From assembly GCA_910579135.1 (NCBI GenBank), contig CAJTTM010000061.1, positions 1-7,165 on the forward strand: a DNA stretch of 7,165 bases, read 5' to 3'. Shown here in pieces: positions 1 through 6,468 of the stretch (the first letter of the stretch is position 1; each line of letters opens with the position of its first letter). Both the position numbers and the translations under genes were made by a program. A model generated the notes under the pieces. The model searched no databases. It saw nothing but the letters and a program-made list of their open reading frames with translations, and had not been told where the DNA came from. The stretch comes from an uncultured Erysipelotrichales bacterium (lineage in GTDB: Bacteria > Bacillota_I > Bacilli_A > Erysipelotrichales > Coprobacillaceae).

Positions 1-43
1 TCTATAAAATCTAGAACTTTTTCATCTTATTTCCAGTTTCTGC

Positions 44-73
44 TTGCAATTCAGGGATAACTTTATTTATTTT
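44..73 (+). promoter_or_regulatory. Weak candidate promoter for the cysteine hydrolase gene
   Basis: TTGCAA (44-49) and TATTTT (68-73) are separated by 18 bases, each matching 4 of 6 positions of the vegetative consensus. GATAAT at 76-81 is a better -10 box but has no acceptable -35 at the right distance. The leader is so AT-rich that chance matches are expected, so this is only a candidate. Transcription could also enter from outside the window. Confidence 0.22.
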
Positions 74-108
74 TAGATAATTGTTAAAATGAAAAAAAGG
101 AGGATTTT

Positions 109-630
109 ATGAAAAGATTATTAATAGTAGTAGATTATCAAAATGATTTTGTAAATGGAAGTTTAGGATTTCAAAAAGCTATTGAATTAGAGGATTATAT
201 ATTTAATCTTATTCAACAATACAAAGATAATAATGATGAAATTATTTATACCATGGATACTCATGATACTGATTATTTTGATACATATGAAGGAAAGAAT
301 TTACCTGTTCCTCATTGTATTAAAAATAGCGAAGGTTGGAAATTATATGGGAAAATAGAAAAAGCTTTAGAAGGTTGTCAATGCTTTTATAAAGATACTT
401 TCCCTTCTTTAGAATTAGCAAATTTCCTTAAGGATAAGAATTATAGTAGAATAGCTTTAGTTGGTGTTGTTTCTCATATCTGTGTTTTATCTAATGCCAT
501 CATGGTTAAGTCAGCTTTACCTAATACACCTATTGATATTGATATGAATGCAACTGCGAGTCATGATGAATCAACTCATCAAAAATGTATAGATGTTTTA
601 AAATCTATGCACTTTAATATTATAGAATAA
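109..630 (+). CDS. Nicotinamidase/isochorismatase-family cysteine hydrolase
   Basis: A 173-residue cytosolic hydrolase of the isochorismatase-like fold, which includes nicotinamidases (nicotinamide to nicotinate in NAD salvage) and related amidases. The catalytic triad of the family is visible: Asp9 in VVDYQNDF, Lys95 in FYKDTF, and nucleophile Cys125 in GVVSHICVLSNA. The three metal ligands known from nicotinamidases also have counterparts: Asp50 and His52 in TMDTHD, and His69 in PVPHC. The length is close to that of PncA-type enzymes (about 180 residues). The usual Asp two residues before the nucleophile (DIC) is His123 here. The start is well supported by AAGGAGG at 97-103, five bases before ATG. 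The gene is followed by a separate promoter for ilvE, so the two are probably not one operon. Family membership is firm; the substrate is not, and nicotinamidase is the best guess because of the metal site. Confidence 0.9.
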   Translation: MKRLLIVVDYQNDFVNGSLGFQKAIELEDYIFNLIQQYKDNNDEIIYTMDTHDTDYFDTYEGKNLPVPHCIKNSEGWKLYGKIEKALEGCQCFYKDTFPSLELANFLKDKNYSRIALVGVVSHICVLSNAIMVKSALPNTPIDIDMNATASHDESTHQKCIDVLKSMHFNIIE

Positions 631-643
631 TACTAGAAAAAAG

Positions 644-655
644 ATTGTATACAAT
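644..655. promoter_or_regulatory. 12-bp perfect palindrome over the ilvE -35 box, candidate operator
   Basis: ATTGTATACAAT is its own reverse complement and covers the whole -35 hexamer of the ilvE promoter. A repressor bound here would block RNA polymerase. The core TTGTATACAA resembles operators of some GntR/FadR-type regulators, for example the B. subtilis gluconate operator as I recall it. No regulator gene is in the window, so the cognate protein is unknown. It could be chance in AT-rich DNA, but its position and symmetry argue for function. Confidence 0.5.
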
Positions 656-673
656 TTAAAAAAAGAGTATAAT
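645..673 (+). promoter_or_regulatory. ilvE promoter (TTGTAT-N17-TATAAT)
   Basis: A vegetative-type promoter with a perfect -10 box TATAAT (668-673) and a -35 box TTGTAT (645-650, 4 of 6 matches) at the ideal 17-base spacing. Transcription should begin near 680, giving a leader of only about 20 bases before the ilvE ATG. That leaves no room for a T-box or other leader riboswitch, so control would have to act at initiation. Confidence 0.82.
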
Positions 674-700
674 AGCTTTATATTAAGGGGGGCTTTATAT

Positions 701-1765
701 ATGGAAATTAGAATTGAAAGAAGAAAAGACTTAAAAGATAAACCAGATCAAAATCAATTAGAGTTTGGAAAATATTTTACTGATCACATGTTTTTAATGG
801 ATTGGACAACTGAAAAAGGTTGGCATGATGCAAGAATTGTTCCTTATGGTGCTTTACCTACAGACCCTGCAACGATGGTATTACATTATGCTCAAGAAAC
901 TTTTGAAGGTTTAAAAGCATATCGTGATCCTCAAGGAAATGTTCAATTATTTAGACCTGAAATGAACGCTCAAAGAATGATTAATTCTAATAGACGTTTG
1001 TGTATGGCTGAATTACCTGTTGATATGTTTGTAGAAGCTGTAGAAGCAATTGTAAAATATGATGAAGAATGGATTCCTACATTACCTGAAACCTCATTAT
1101 ATATTAGACCTTTTATGTATGCAGCTCAACCTGGTGTTGGTGTTCATCCAGCTAATCATTATATTTTCTGTATTATTTTATCACCTGTTGGTAATTATTA
1201 TCCAGAAGGTGTTAATCCAGTTAAGATTTGGGTTGAAGATGAATATGTAAGAGCTGTTAAAGGTGGTACTGGATTTACTAAATGTGGTGGAAACTATGCT
1301 GCAAGTATTGCTGCTCAAGTCAAAGCTGAAGAACATGGTTATACACAAGTTTTATGGTTAGATGGTGTACATAGAAAATATGTTGAAGAAGTTGGAACAA
1401 TGAACGTTATGTTCAAAATTGATGGTAAAATCATTACTGCTCCATTAGAAGGTTCTGTATTACCTGGTGTAACTCGTGATTCTATTATTACTTTATTAAA
1501 AGATTTTGGATATGAAGTTGAAGAAAGATTATTAAGTATTGATGAATTAATGGATGCTGCTAAAAATGGTAAATTAGAAGAAGCATTCGGTACAGGTACT
1601 GCTGCAGTTATTTCACCTATTGGGGAATTATGTTATAAAGGTGAAGAAGTGATTATCAATGATTTTAAAACTGGCGAATTGACTCAAAAATTATATGATA
1701 CTTTAACTGGTATTCAATGGGGAAAAGTTGAAGATAAATTTAATTGGGTTCATAAAGTGAAATAA
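701..1765 (+). CDS. ilvE: Branched-chain amino acid aminotransferase
   Basis: A PLP-dependent fold-type IV transaminase of 354 residues that interconverts Leu, Ile and Val with their 2-oxo acids, using 2-oxoglutarate/glutamate. It acts in the cytoplasm in both synthesis and breakdown of branched-chain amino acids. The PLP lysine is Lys194 in GFTKCGGNYAAS. Other family landmarks are QETFEGLKAY (65-74), the YIRPF segment (134-138), the class IV signature around EEVGTMNVMF (229-238), GSVLPGVTRDSI (251-262) and FGTGTAAVISPIG (296-308). The length fits the longer ~350-residue BCAT group rather than the ~309-residue E. coli IlvE type. AAGGGGGG at 685-692 lies eight bases before the ATG. The gene has its own promoter with an overlapping palindrome and ends 29 bases from the convergent dnaJ. 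No other branched-chain pathway gene is in the window, so this looks like a stand-alone gene. Confidence 0.97.
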   Translation: MEIRIERRKDLKDKPDQNQLEFGKYFTDHMFLMDWTTEKGWHDARIVPYGALPTDPATMVLHYAQETFEGLKAYRDPQGNVQLFRPEMNAQRMINSNRRLCMAELPVDMFVEAVEAIVKYDEEWIPTLPETSLYIRPFMYAAQPGVGVHPANHYIFCIILSPVGNYYPEGVNPVKIWVEDEYVRAVKGGTGFTKCGGNYAASIAAQVKAEEHGYTQVLWLDGVHRKYVEEVGTMNVMFKIDGKIITAPLEGSVLPGVTRDSIITLLKDFGYEVEERLLSIDELMDAAKNGKLEEAFGTGTAAVISPIGELCYKGEEVIINDFKTGELTQKLYDTLTGIQWGKVEDKFNWVHKVK

Positions 1766-1770
1766 AGTAA

Positions 1771-1803
1771 AACGATGGAGTTTAAGCTCCATCGTTATTT
1801 TTT
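1771..1803. terminator. Bidirectional intrinsic terminator between ilvE and dnaJ
   Basis: A perfect 10-bp stem, AACGATGGAG (1771-1780) with CTCCATCGTT (1787-1796), encloses a 6-base loop. On the + strand it is followed by ATTTTTT (1797-1803), a good U-tract for ilvE. On the - strand the stem is followed by TTTTACTTTATTT, which would end the chaperone operon. The dnaJ stop codon (1795-1797) overlaps the stem, so the hairpin starts at the very end of dnaJ. Confidence 0.9.
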
Positions 1804-2922
1804 AAATCCTTTTTTAAATTGATCAAAAATAGATTCTTTTTTACCAGCTTTTCTAAGTTTTTGATATAATTCTTTTTCTTCTTTAGAAAGTTTTGTTGGT
1901 ATCTTCACTTCAATAGTTACAAATTGATCGCCATAAGTTTCACTTCTTAAGGATTTAACACCCTTACCTTTTAATCTCAATGTTGTACCACTTTGAGTTC
2001 CTTCTGGAACTCTCATAGTCACATCACCATAAACAGTTGGAACATCAACTTCACAACCTAAAGTTGCATCAACAGCAGAAATAGGTACACTCATATAAAT
2101 ATCTTGACCTTCACGTCTAAAATGTTTATGTGGTCTTACATAGATTTCTACATATAAATCTCCATTAGACCCACCATTACTTCCTCTATGACCTTTTCCT
2201 GATACCCTTAATTGCTGATGAGTATTAATACCAGCAGGTATATTAAGTTCAACTGTTATATTTTTATTAACATATCCATTACCTTTACAATGTGGACATT
2301 TTTCTTTAATAATTTTTCCTGTACCATGACAATCTGGACAAGTTGTTTGATTAACAAATGTACCAAATGGAGAACGTTGTTGAGTACGAATTGTACCAGT
2401 ACCATTACAACGGGAACATGTTGCCACACTACTACTATCTTTTGCTCCAGTTCCATGACAGTGTGAACATTGTTCATCATAATTGATTTTAATTTCCGTT
2501 TTCTTTCCTTTAATAGCATCCATAAAATCAATTTCTAATTGAACAAAACGATCTTCTCCACGCCTTGGTCCACTTCTTCTTTGTTGTCTTGAACTACCAC
2601 CACCGAAGAAAGAACCAAATATATCTCCTAAATCAACATCTTCAAAACCCTCGAATCCGCCAAAGCCTCCAGCTCCACCAAATCCACCTGCTCCCTGCTC
2701 AAAGGCTGCATGACCATATCTATCATATGCTGCTTTTTTATTAGCATCTGATAAAACATCATAAGCTTCTTGAACTTCTTTAAACTTTTCCTCTGCATCA
2801 GGAGCTTTATTAACATCAGGGTGATATTTTTTTGCCATTTTACGATATGCTTTTTTTATTTCTGTTTCATTAGCACTCTTACTAACGCCTAATACATCAT
2901 AATAATCTCTTTTTTCAGCCAT
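1795..2922 (-). CDS. dnaJ: Chaperone protein DnaJ (Hsp40)
   Basis: Class I (type A) J-protein of 375 residues, the co-chaperone that brings unfolded substrates to DnaK and stimulates its ATPase. The domain order is complete: a J domain at about 5-70 with the essential HPD motif (34-36); a Gly/Phe-rich linker at about 77-110; a zinc-binding region at about 152-216 with four CxxCxGxG motifs (Cys152/155, 169/172, 195/198, 209/212); then the C-terminal substrate-binding and dimerisation domains, including GKGHRGSNGGSNGDLYV (242-258). The ATG is preceded by GAGGTGA at 2927-2933. It is the last gene of the operon, 53 bases after dnaK. A terminator-like hairpin in that gap suggests DnaJ is made at a lower level than DnaK. 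I see no separate promoter in the gap. The shared terminator with ilvE lies at its 3' end. Confidence 0.98.
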   Translation of the reverse strand: MAEKRDYYDVLGVSKSANETEIKKAYRKMAKKYHPDVNKAPDAEEKFKEVQEAYDVLSDANKKAAYDRYGHAAFEQGAGGFGGAGGFGGFEGFEDVDLGDIFGSFFGGGSSRQQRRSGPRRGEDRFVQLEIDFMDAIKGKKTEIKINYDEQCSHCHGTGAKDSSSVATCSRCNGTGTIRTQQRSPFGTFVNQTTCPDCHGTGKIIKEKCPHCKGNGYVNKNITVELNIPAGINTHQQLRVSGKGHRGSNGGSNGDLYVEIYVRPHKHFRREGQDIYMSVPISAVDATLGCEVDVPTVYGDVTMRVPEGTQSGTTLRLKGKGVKSLRSETYGDQFVTIEVKIPTKLSKEEKELYQKLRKAGKKESIFDQFKKGFKK

Positions 2923-2943
2923 AATTTCACCTCTCTATTAGAT

Positions 2944-2969
2944 AAAACCAAGGCAAAAGCCTTGGCTTT
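2944..2969 (-). terminator. Terminator-like hairpin between dnaK and dnaJ (likely leaky attenuator)
   Basis: Read on the - strand, CCAAGGC (2965-2959), a TTTT loop and GCCTTGG (2954-2948) form a 7-bp GC-rich stem followed directly by TTTT and then ATC. The flanking AAAG and TTTT can pair as well (one G-U and three A-U pairs), extending the stem to 11 bp. This has the form of a short intrinsic terminator with a weak U-tract. It begins seven bases after the dnaK stop codon and ends before the dnaJ ribosome binding site. Partial read-through would give more dnaK than dnaJ message. It could instead be a processing or 3'-end stabilising structure. Confidence 0.65.
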
Positions 2970-2975
2970 CATTTA

Positions 2976-4781
2976 TTAATTCTTTTCAGTAAAATCTGCA
3001 TCAACTACATCATCATTTGACGCATTGTTTTGAGCATCTGCTCCTTGGTTTGCTTGTTGTTGATATTGATAAGCAGCCATTTGTTGAGCCATTTGTTCTA
3101 ATTCACTCATCTTAGCGTCTAAAGTATCCATATCATTAGCATCTAAAGCTTTCTTTAATTCATCTTTTAAAGCTGTAGCTTGAGCTTTTTGATTTTCATC
3201 AATCTTATCACCTTGTTCAGCTAAAGCTTTATCAATTTCATTGATCATTTGTTCAGCTTTATTTCTAGTTTCAATTTCTTTACGTTTCTTTTCATCATCA
3301 GCTTTATTAGCTTCAGCTTCTTTAACCATTCTATCAATTTCTTCATCACTTAAACCAGTAGAATTTTGAATTGTAATAGATTGTTCTTTTTGAGTCTTCA
3401 TATCTTTAGCTTTAACATTAACAATACCATTAACATCAATATTGAATGTAACTTCAATTTGAGGTACTCCTCTAGGAGCTGGTTCAATACCATCTAATTT
3501 AAATAAACCTAATTGTTTATTATCTTTAGCCATAGATCTTTCACCTTGTAATACATTAATATCAACAGCAGGTTGATTATCTGCAGCAGTTGAGAAAATT
3601 TGTGATTTAGTAGTTGGAATTGTTGTATTTCTTTCAATTAATACAGTCATAACTCCACCCATAGTTTCAATACCTAATGATAAAGGTGTAACATCTAATA
3701 ATACAATATCTTTAACATCCCCAGCAATAACTCCACCTTGGATAGCTGCACCCATAGATACAACCTCATCAGGGTTTACTGATTTGTTTGGTTCTTTTCC
3801 AAGTAATCTCTTAACAGAATCTTGAACAGCAATAATACGAGTTGATCCACCTACTAATAAAACTTGATCAATTTCATTTGGTGATACATCAGCATCATTT
3901 AAAGCTTGTCTTACAGGACCTTCAGTTCTTGCAACTAAATCTCTTGTTAATTCATCAAATTTAGCTCTTGTTAAAGTTAATTCCAAATGTAATGGACCAC
4001 TAGCACCAGCACTGATATATGGTAAAGAAATCTGAGTTTGCATCATACCAGATAAATCTTTCTTAGCTTTTTCTGCAGCTTCTTTAACACGTTGCATAGC
4101 CATCTTATCGTTTGTTAAATCAACACCTTGTTCTTTCTTAAATTCACTAACGATATAATCCATAACTTTTTGATCAAAATCATCTCCACCTAAACGGTTA
4201 TCACCAGCTGTAGATAATACTTCAAACATACCATCAGATAAATCTAAGATAGATACGTCAAAAGTTCCTCCACCTAAGTCGTAAACTAAAACTTTTTGAT
4301 CTTGATCAGTTTTATCAACACCAAATGCTAATGCAGCAGCAGTTGGTTCGTTAATAATACGTTCAACTTCTAATCCAGCAATTTTACCAGCATCTTTAGT
4401 TGCTTGTCTTTCAGCATCATTGAAATATGCTGGAACAGTAATAACAGCTTTTGTTACTGTTTCCCCTAAATAACTTTCAGCAGTTGCTTTTAAGTTTTGT
4501 AAGATCATAGCAGAAATTTCTTGTGGTGTATAAGATTTACCATTAACATCTGCCTTATAAGAAGTTCCCATATGTCTTTTAATTGACATAATTGTATCTT
4601 TGTTAGTAACAGCTTGACGTTTAGCAGCTTCTCCAACAATAATTTCTCCATTTTTAAATGAAACAACAGAAGCAGTAGTTCTTAATCCTTCAGGATTCGC
4701 AATAACTTTAGCTTCTCCATTTTCCATAACACTAACACATGAATTTGTAGTACCTAAGTCAATACCAATAATTTTACTCAT
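2976..4781 (-). CDS. dnaK: Chaperone protein DnaK (Hsp70)
   Basis: The ATP-dependent Hsp70 chaperone, 601 residues, cytosolic. It folds new and stress-damaged proteins with DnaJ and GrpE. The nucleotide-binding domain (about 1-360) shows the three Hsp70 signatures: IDLGTTNS (7-14), VYDLGGGTFDVSIL (167-180) and VLLVGGSTRI (308-317). The interdomain linker region reads VLLDVTPLSLG (360-370), followed by the substrate-binding beta domain, then a helical lid from about 480 and a disordered Gln/Asn/Ala-rich tail ending in DDVVDADFTEKN. The stretch between IKRHMG (67-72) and VNGKSYTPQEIS (79-90) is short. This matches the known deletion of about two dozen residues in Gram-positive DnaK relative to E. 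coli. AGGAGG (4791-4796) is nine bases from the ATG. It lies 18 bases after grpE in the CIRCE-controlled operon. Confidence 0.99.
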   Translation of the reverse strand: MSKIIGIDLGTTNSCVSVMENGEAKVIANPEGLRTTASVVSFKNGEIIVGEAAKRQAVTNKDTIMSIKRHMGTSYKADVNGKSYTPQEISAMILQNLKATAESYLGETVTKAVITVPAYFNDAERQATKDAGKIAGLEVERIINEPTAAALAFGVDKTDQDQKVLVYDLGGGTFDVSILDLSDGMFEVLSTAGDNRLGGDDFDQKVMDYIVSEFKKEQGVDLTNDKMAMQRVKEAAEKAKKDLSGMMQTQISLPYISAGASGPLHLELTLTRAKFDELTRDLVARTEGPVRQALNDADVSPNEIDQVLLVGGSTRIIAVQDSVKRLLGKEPNKSVNPDEVVSMGAAIQGGVIAGDVKDIVLLDVTPLSLGIETMGGVMTVLIERNTTIPTTKSQIFSTAADNQPAVDINVLQGERSMAKDNKQLGLFKLDGIEPAPRGVPQIEVTFNIDVNGIVNVKAKDMKTQKEQSITIQNSTGLSDEEIDRMVKEAEANKADDEKKRKEIETRNKAEQMINEIDKALAEQGDKIDENQKAQATALKDELKKALDANDMDTLDAKMSELEQMAQQMAAYQYQQQANQGADAQNNASNDDVVDADFTEKN

Positions 4782-4799
4782 AATTAATATCCTCCTATT

Positions 4800-5351
4800 T
4801 TATTCATTAACTTTAACTAAAGATGCACGAATAACGCGATCTTTTAATTTATATCCTTTTTGCAATTCTTCTACAACCATTCCAGATTCGAAATTTTCAT
4901 CCTGTACCATCATCACTGCTTGATGGAAATTAGGATCAAATTCTTTACCTTGAGCTTCAATCACTTCAACACCATTCTTCTTTAAAATTTCCATCAATTG
5001 ATTATAAATCATTTGATTTCCTTTTAAGAATCCAGCAACCTCTTCACTTGGTTCACTAACATTAAGTGATCTTTCAAAGTTATCTAGAACTGGTAATAAT
5101 TCTTCAATAAAAGATTGCAACATAAATTTCATTTGATTTTGATGTTCATTTTGTAGTCTTCTTTTTAAATTTTCCATATCTGCAAAAACTTTATAATAAT
5201 CAGTTTTCCATGTGTTCACTTCTTCTTCTAAAGTTTTTACTTTTTCCTCAAGTTCCTTTTGAGGATTCTCTACAACTTCAACATCTTCTATCTCTTCTTC
5301 TTTAACATCTTCAACATCTTGAGATTCTTTCACTTCTTTATTTTCTTCCAT
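4800..5351 (-). CDS. grpE: Nucleotide exchange factor GrpE
   Basis: GrpE, 183 residues with the start chosen here, releases ADP from DnaK so that substrate can leave. The N-terminal ~30 residues are highly acidic and probably disordered. A long coiled-coil helix follows (about 32-75), then the four-helix-bundle dimer region and a C-terminal beta domain with the family pattern FDPNFHQAVM (138-147) and VVEELQKGYKLKDRVIRASLVKV (starting at 159). An in-frame ATG seven codons upstream (5372) overlaps the end of hrcA. I prefer the ATG at 5351 because AGAGGTGA (5356-5363) lies four bases before it and would be inside the coding sequence otherwise. The protein beginning MEENKEV also has the usual acidic GrpE start. 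The hrcA stop codon sits inside this ribosome binding region, so translation of the two genes is probably coupled. Confidence 0.96.
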   Translation of the reverse strand: MEENKEVKESQDVEDVKEEEIEDVEVVENPQKELEEKVKTLEEEVNTWKTDYYKVFADMENLKRRLQNEHQNQMKFMLQSFIEELLPVLDNFERSLNVSEPSEEVAGFLKGNQMIYNQLMEILKKNGVEVIEAQGKEFDPNFHQAVMMVQDENFESGMVVEELQKGYKLKDRVIRASLVKVNE

Positions 5352-5355
5352 AATT

Positions 5356-5363
5356 TCACCTCT
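5356..5363 (-). promoter_or_regulatory. grpE ribosome binding site, overlapping the hrcA stop codon
   Basis: AGAGGTGA read on the - strand, with four bases between it and the ATG at 5351. It overlaps the TAG stop of hrcA (5362-5364). The site decides the grpE start in favour of 5351 and suggests that ribosomes finishing hrcA restart at grpE. The same 16 bases, AGAGGTGAAATTATGG, recur at the start of dnaJ. Confidence 0.85.
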
Positions 5364-6396
5364 ATTCATCATCTTCTTGATTACTAATCACTTTCTCAAT
5401 ACTCTGAGAAATATATTCAACTAAAGAAACAACTTTTTCATAGGGCATACGCGTTGGTCCTATAACAGAAATCGAACCTTTTGATTGATTCCCAGCTTTA
5501 AATGATGCTGAAATAACAGAAACATCATTCAATTCTTCTATTGGTGATTCACTACCAATTCTTACAGTTACACCATGATCATCAGTTTCAATAGGAATTA
5601 AGTTATTCCACGATTGAGAATTTTCAAAAGCACTTACTAACTTTCTAAGCTTATTAACATCGTTATATTCTGGTTGATAAACCAAGTTTTCTTTACCAGA
5701 AAAATAAATATTACTATTCGCAAACTTCATAAAGGCTTCTAAAAAGGCATTAAATAAAACTTCATGTTCCTTAATTCTCGCACTTAATATCGGCTTTACA
5801 TCCACTTCTAAACGCCTAGCAACATCATTAATAGGTGTTCCACATAATAATTCATTCATGACATTCACACAACTTGTTAAATCATCCATATAAGCATTAT
5901 TCTTAATATTAAACATTCTATTTTCTACATGTCCCTTATCAGTTACAATAATAGCTGTTACACTATGTGCACTTAAAGGAACCAAAGTAATATTTTGTAA
6001 ATGTTCATAATTAGAATTTGGACCTAAAGCTACAGTTGTAAGATGAGTCAACTCACTTAACATTTGACAACTTTCTTTAATAATCTCATTTAATGAACGA
6101 TGTGTATTATCAAACATCGTTGCAACTTGATTTTTTACTTGATCATCAACATTTGTTTGAAGCAACGTATCAACATAGAAACGATATCCACTCGTGGAGG
6201 GAATCCTTCCAGATGAAGTATGTGTTTTTTCTAAAAAACCCATGCTTTCAAGCTGTGACATTTCATTACGAATCGTTGCACTAGAATAAGGAAGATCATA
6301 TTTGCTCATCAAAGTCTTTGATCCAACTGGTTCAGCGGTTTCAATAAACTCTTCAACAATACATTTAAATATTAATAATTGTCTTGCTGATAGCAT
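5362..6396 (-). CDS. hrcA: Heat-inducible transcription repressor HrcA
   Basis: HrcA, 344 residues, is the repressor that binds CIRCE operators and, in studied Firmicutes, depends on GroEL for activity, so it releases DNA when chaperones are occupied by unfolded protein. The N-terminal winged-helix domain is clear: LSARQLLIFKCIVEEFIET (2-20), EPVGSKTLMSKYDLPYSSATIRN with the recognition helix around 37-53, then the wing segment HTSSGRIPSTSGYRFYVD (59-76). The remainder is the GAF-like dimerisation and inducer-sensing region. Length is normal for the family. The start is supported by AAGGAGG at 6404-6410, seven bases before the ATG. It is the first gene of its operon and is preceded by two CIRCE elements, so it represses itself and the downstream grpE-dnaK-dnaJ genes. 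No groES/groEL is in the window; those genes would be expected elsewhere with their own CIRCE. Confidence 0.98.
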   Translation of the reverse strand: MLSARQLLIFKCIVEEFIETAEPVGSKTLMSKYDLPYSSATIRNEMSQLESMGFLEKTHTSSGRIPSTSGYRFYVDTLLQTNVDDQVKNQVATMFDNTHRSLNEIIKESCQMLSELTHLTTVALGPNSNYEHLQNITLVPLSAHSVTAIIVTDKGHVENRMFNIKNNAYMDDLTSCVNVMNELLCGTPINDVARRLEVDVKPILSARIKEHEVLFNAFLEAFMKFANSNIYFSGKENLVYQPEYNDVNKLRKLVSAFENSQSWNNLIPIETDDHGVTVRIGSESPIEELNDVSVISASFKAGNQSKGSISVIGPTRMPYEKVVSLVEYISQSIEKVISNQEDDE

Positions 6397-6409
6397 CTCA
6401 CATCCTCCT

Positions 6410-6436
6410 TTAGCACTCTTTTTATCTTTGTGCTAA
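6410..6436. promoter_or_regulatory. CIRCE operator 1 (promoter-proximal, at the start of transcription)
   Basis: TTAGCACTC-N9-TTGTGCTAA on the + strand, compared with the consensus TTAGCACTC-N9-GAGTGCTAA. One arm is perfect, the other matches 7 of 9, and the 9-base spacer is exact. The predicted transcription start (near 6434) lies inside it, and its last base touches the hrcA ribosome binding site. HrcA bound here would block initiation or promoter escape. Confidence 0.96.
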
Positions 6437-6440
6437 GTTT

Positions 6441-6468
6441 ATTATACTCATCTTTTTAGCAGTGTCAA
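6441..6468 (-). promoter_or_regulatory. Heat-shock operon promoter (TTGACA-N16-TATAAT)
   Basis: Perfect vegetative hexamers: -35 TTGACA (6468-6463) and -10 TATAAT (6446-6441) with a 16-base spacer, read on the - strand. Transcription should start near 6434, about 38 bases before hrcA. The promoter is strong by consensus and is restrained by the two CIRCE operators: the upstream one contains the -35 box and the downstream one covers the start point. DNA just upstream (about 6483-6512) has A/T tracts that could act as an UP element. Confidence 0.93.

Noticed and set aside
2..106. Open - strand frame reading ...KVIPELQAETGNKMKKF then stop at 11-13, resembling the end or remnant of a gene.
   Set aside because: It is only about 30 codons, is closed upstream by a stop at 107-109, has no start codon with a ribosome binding site, and overlaps the leader of the cysteine hydrolase gene. 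At most a decayed fragment; not supportable.
680..700. Possible T-box or amino-acid-responsive leader before ilvE.
   Set aside because: The predicted leader is about 20 bases, far too short for any such structure, and it contains only the ribosome binding site.
1059..1250. 63-codon frame inside ilvE on the same strand.
   Set aside because: Shadow of ilvE in another frame; the encoded Leu/Ile-rich peptide has no ribosome binding site and the ilvE frame is fully conserved there.
2212..2531. Frames of 84-91 codons on both strands inside dnaJ.
   Set aside because: They lie over the conserved zinc-binding region of DnaJ and their Cys/Thr- or Met/Val-rich composition reflects its repeated CxxCxGxG codons read in wrong frames.
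2567..2700. Tandem repeat in dnaJ encoding Gly/Phe-rich sequence.
   Set aside because: This is the normal G/F linker of type A DnaJ proteins, not a repeat element.
2628..2816. 62-codon - strand frame inside the 5' part of dnaJ.
   Set aside because: Shadow of the J-domain and Gly/Phe coding sequence; no ribosome binding site.
6093..6284. 63-codon + strand frame antisense to hrcA.
   Set aside because: Antisense to the conserved HrcA DNA-binding domain with no initiation signals of its own.
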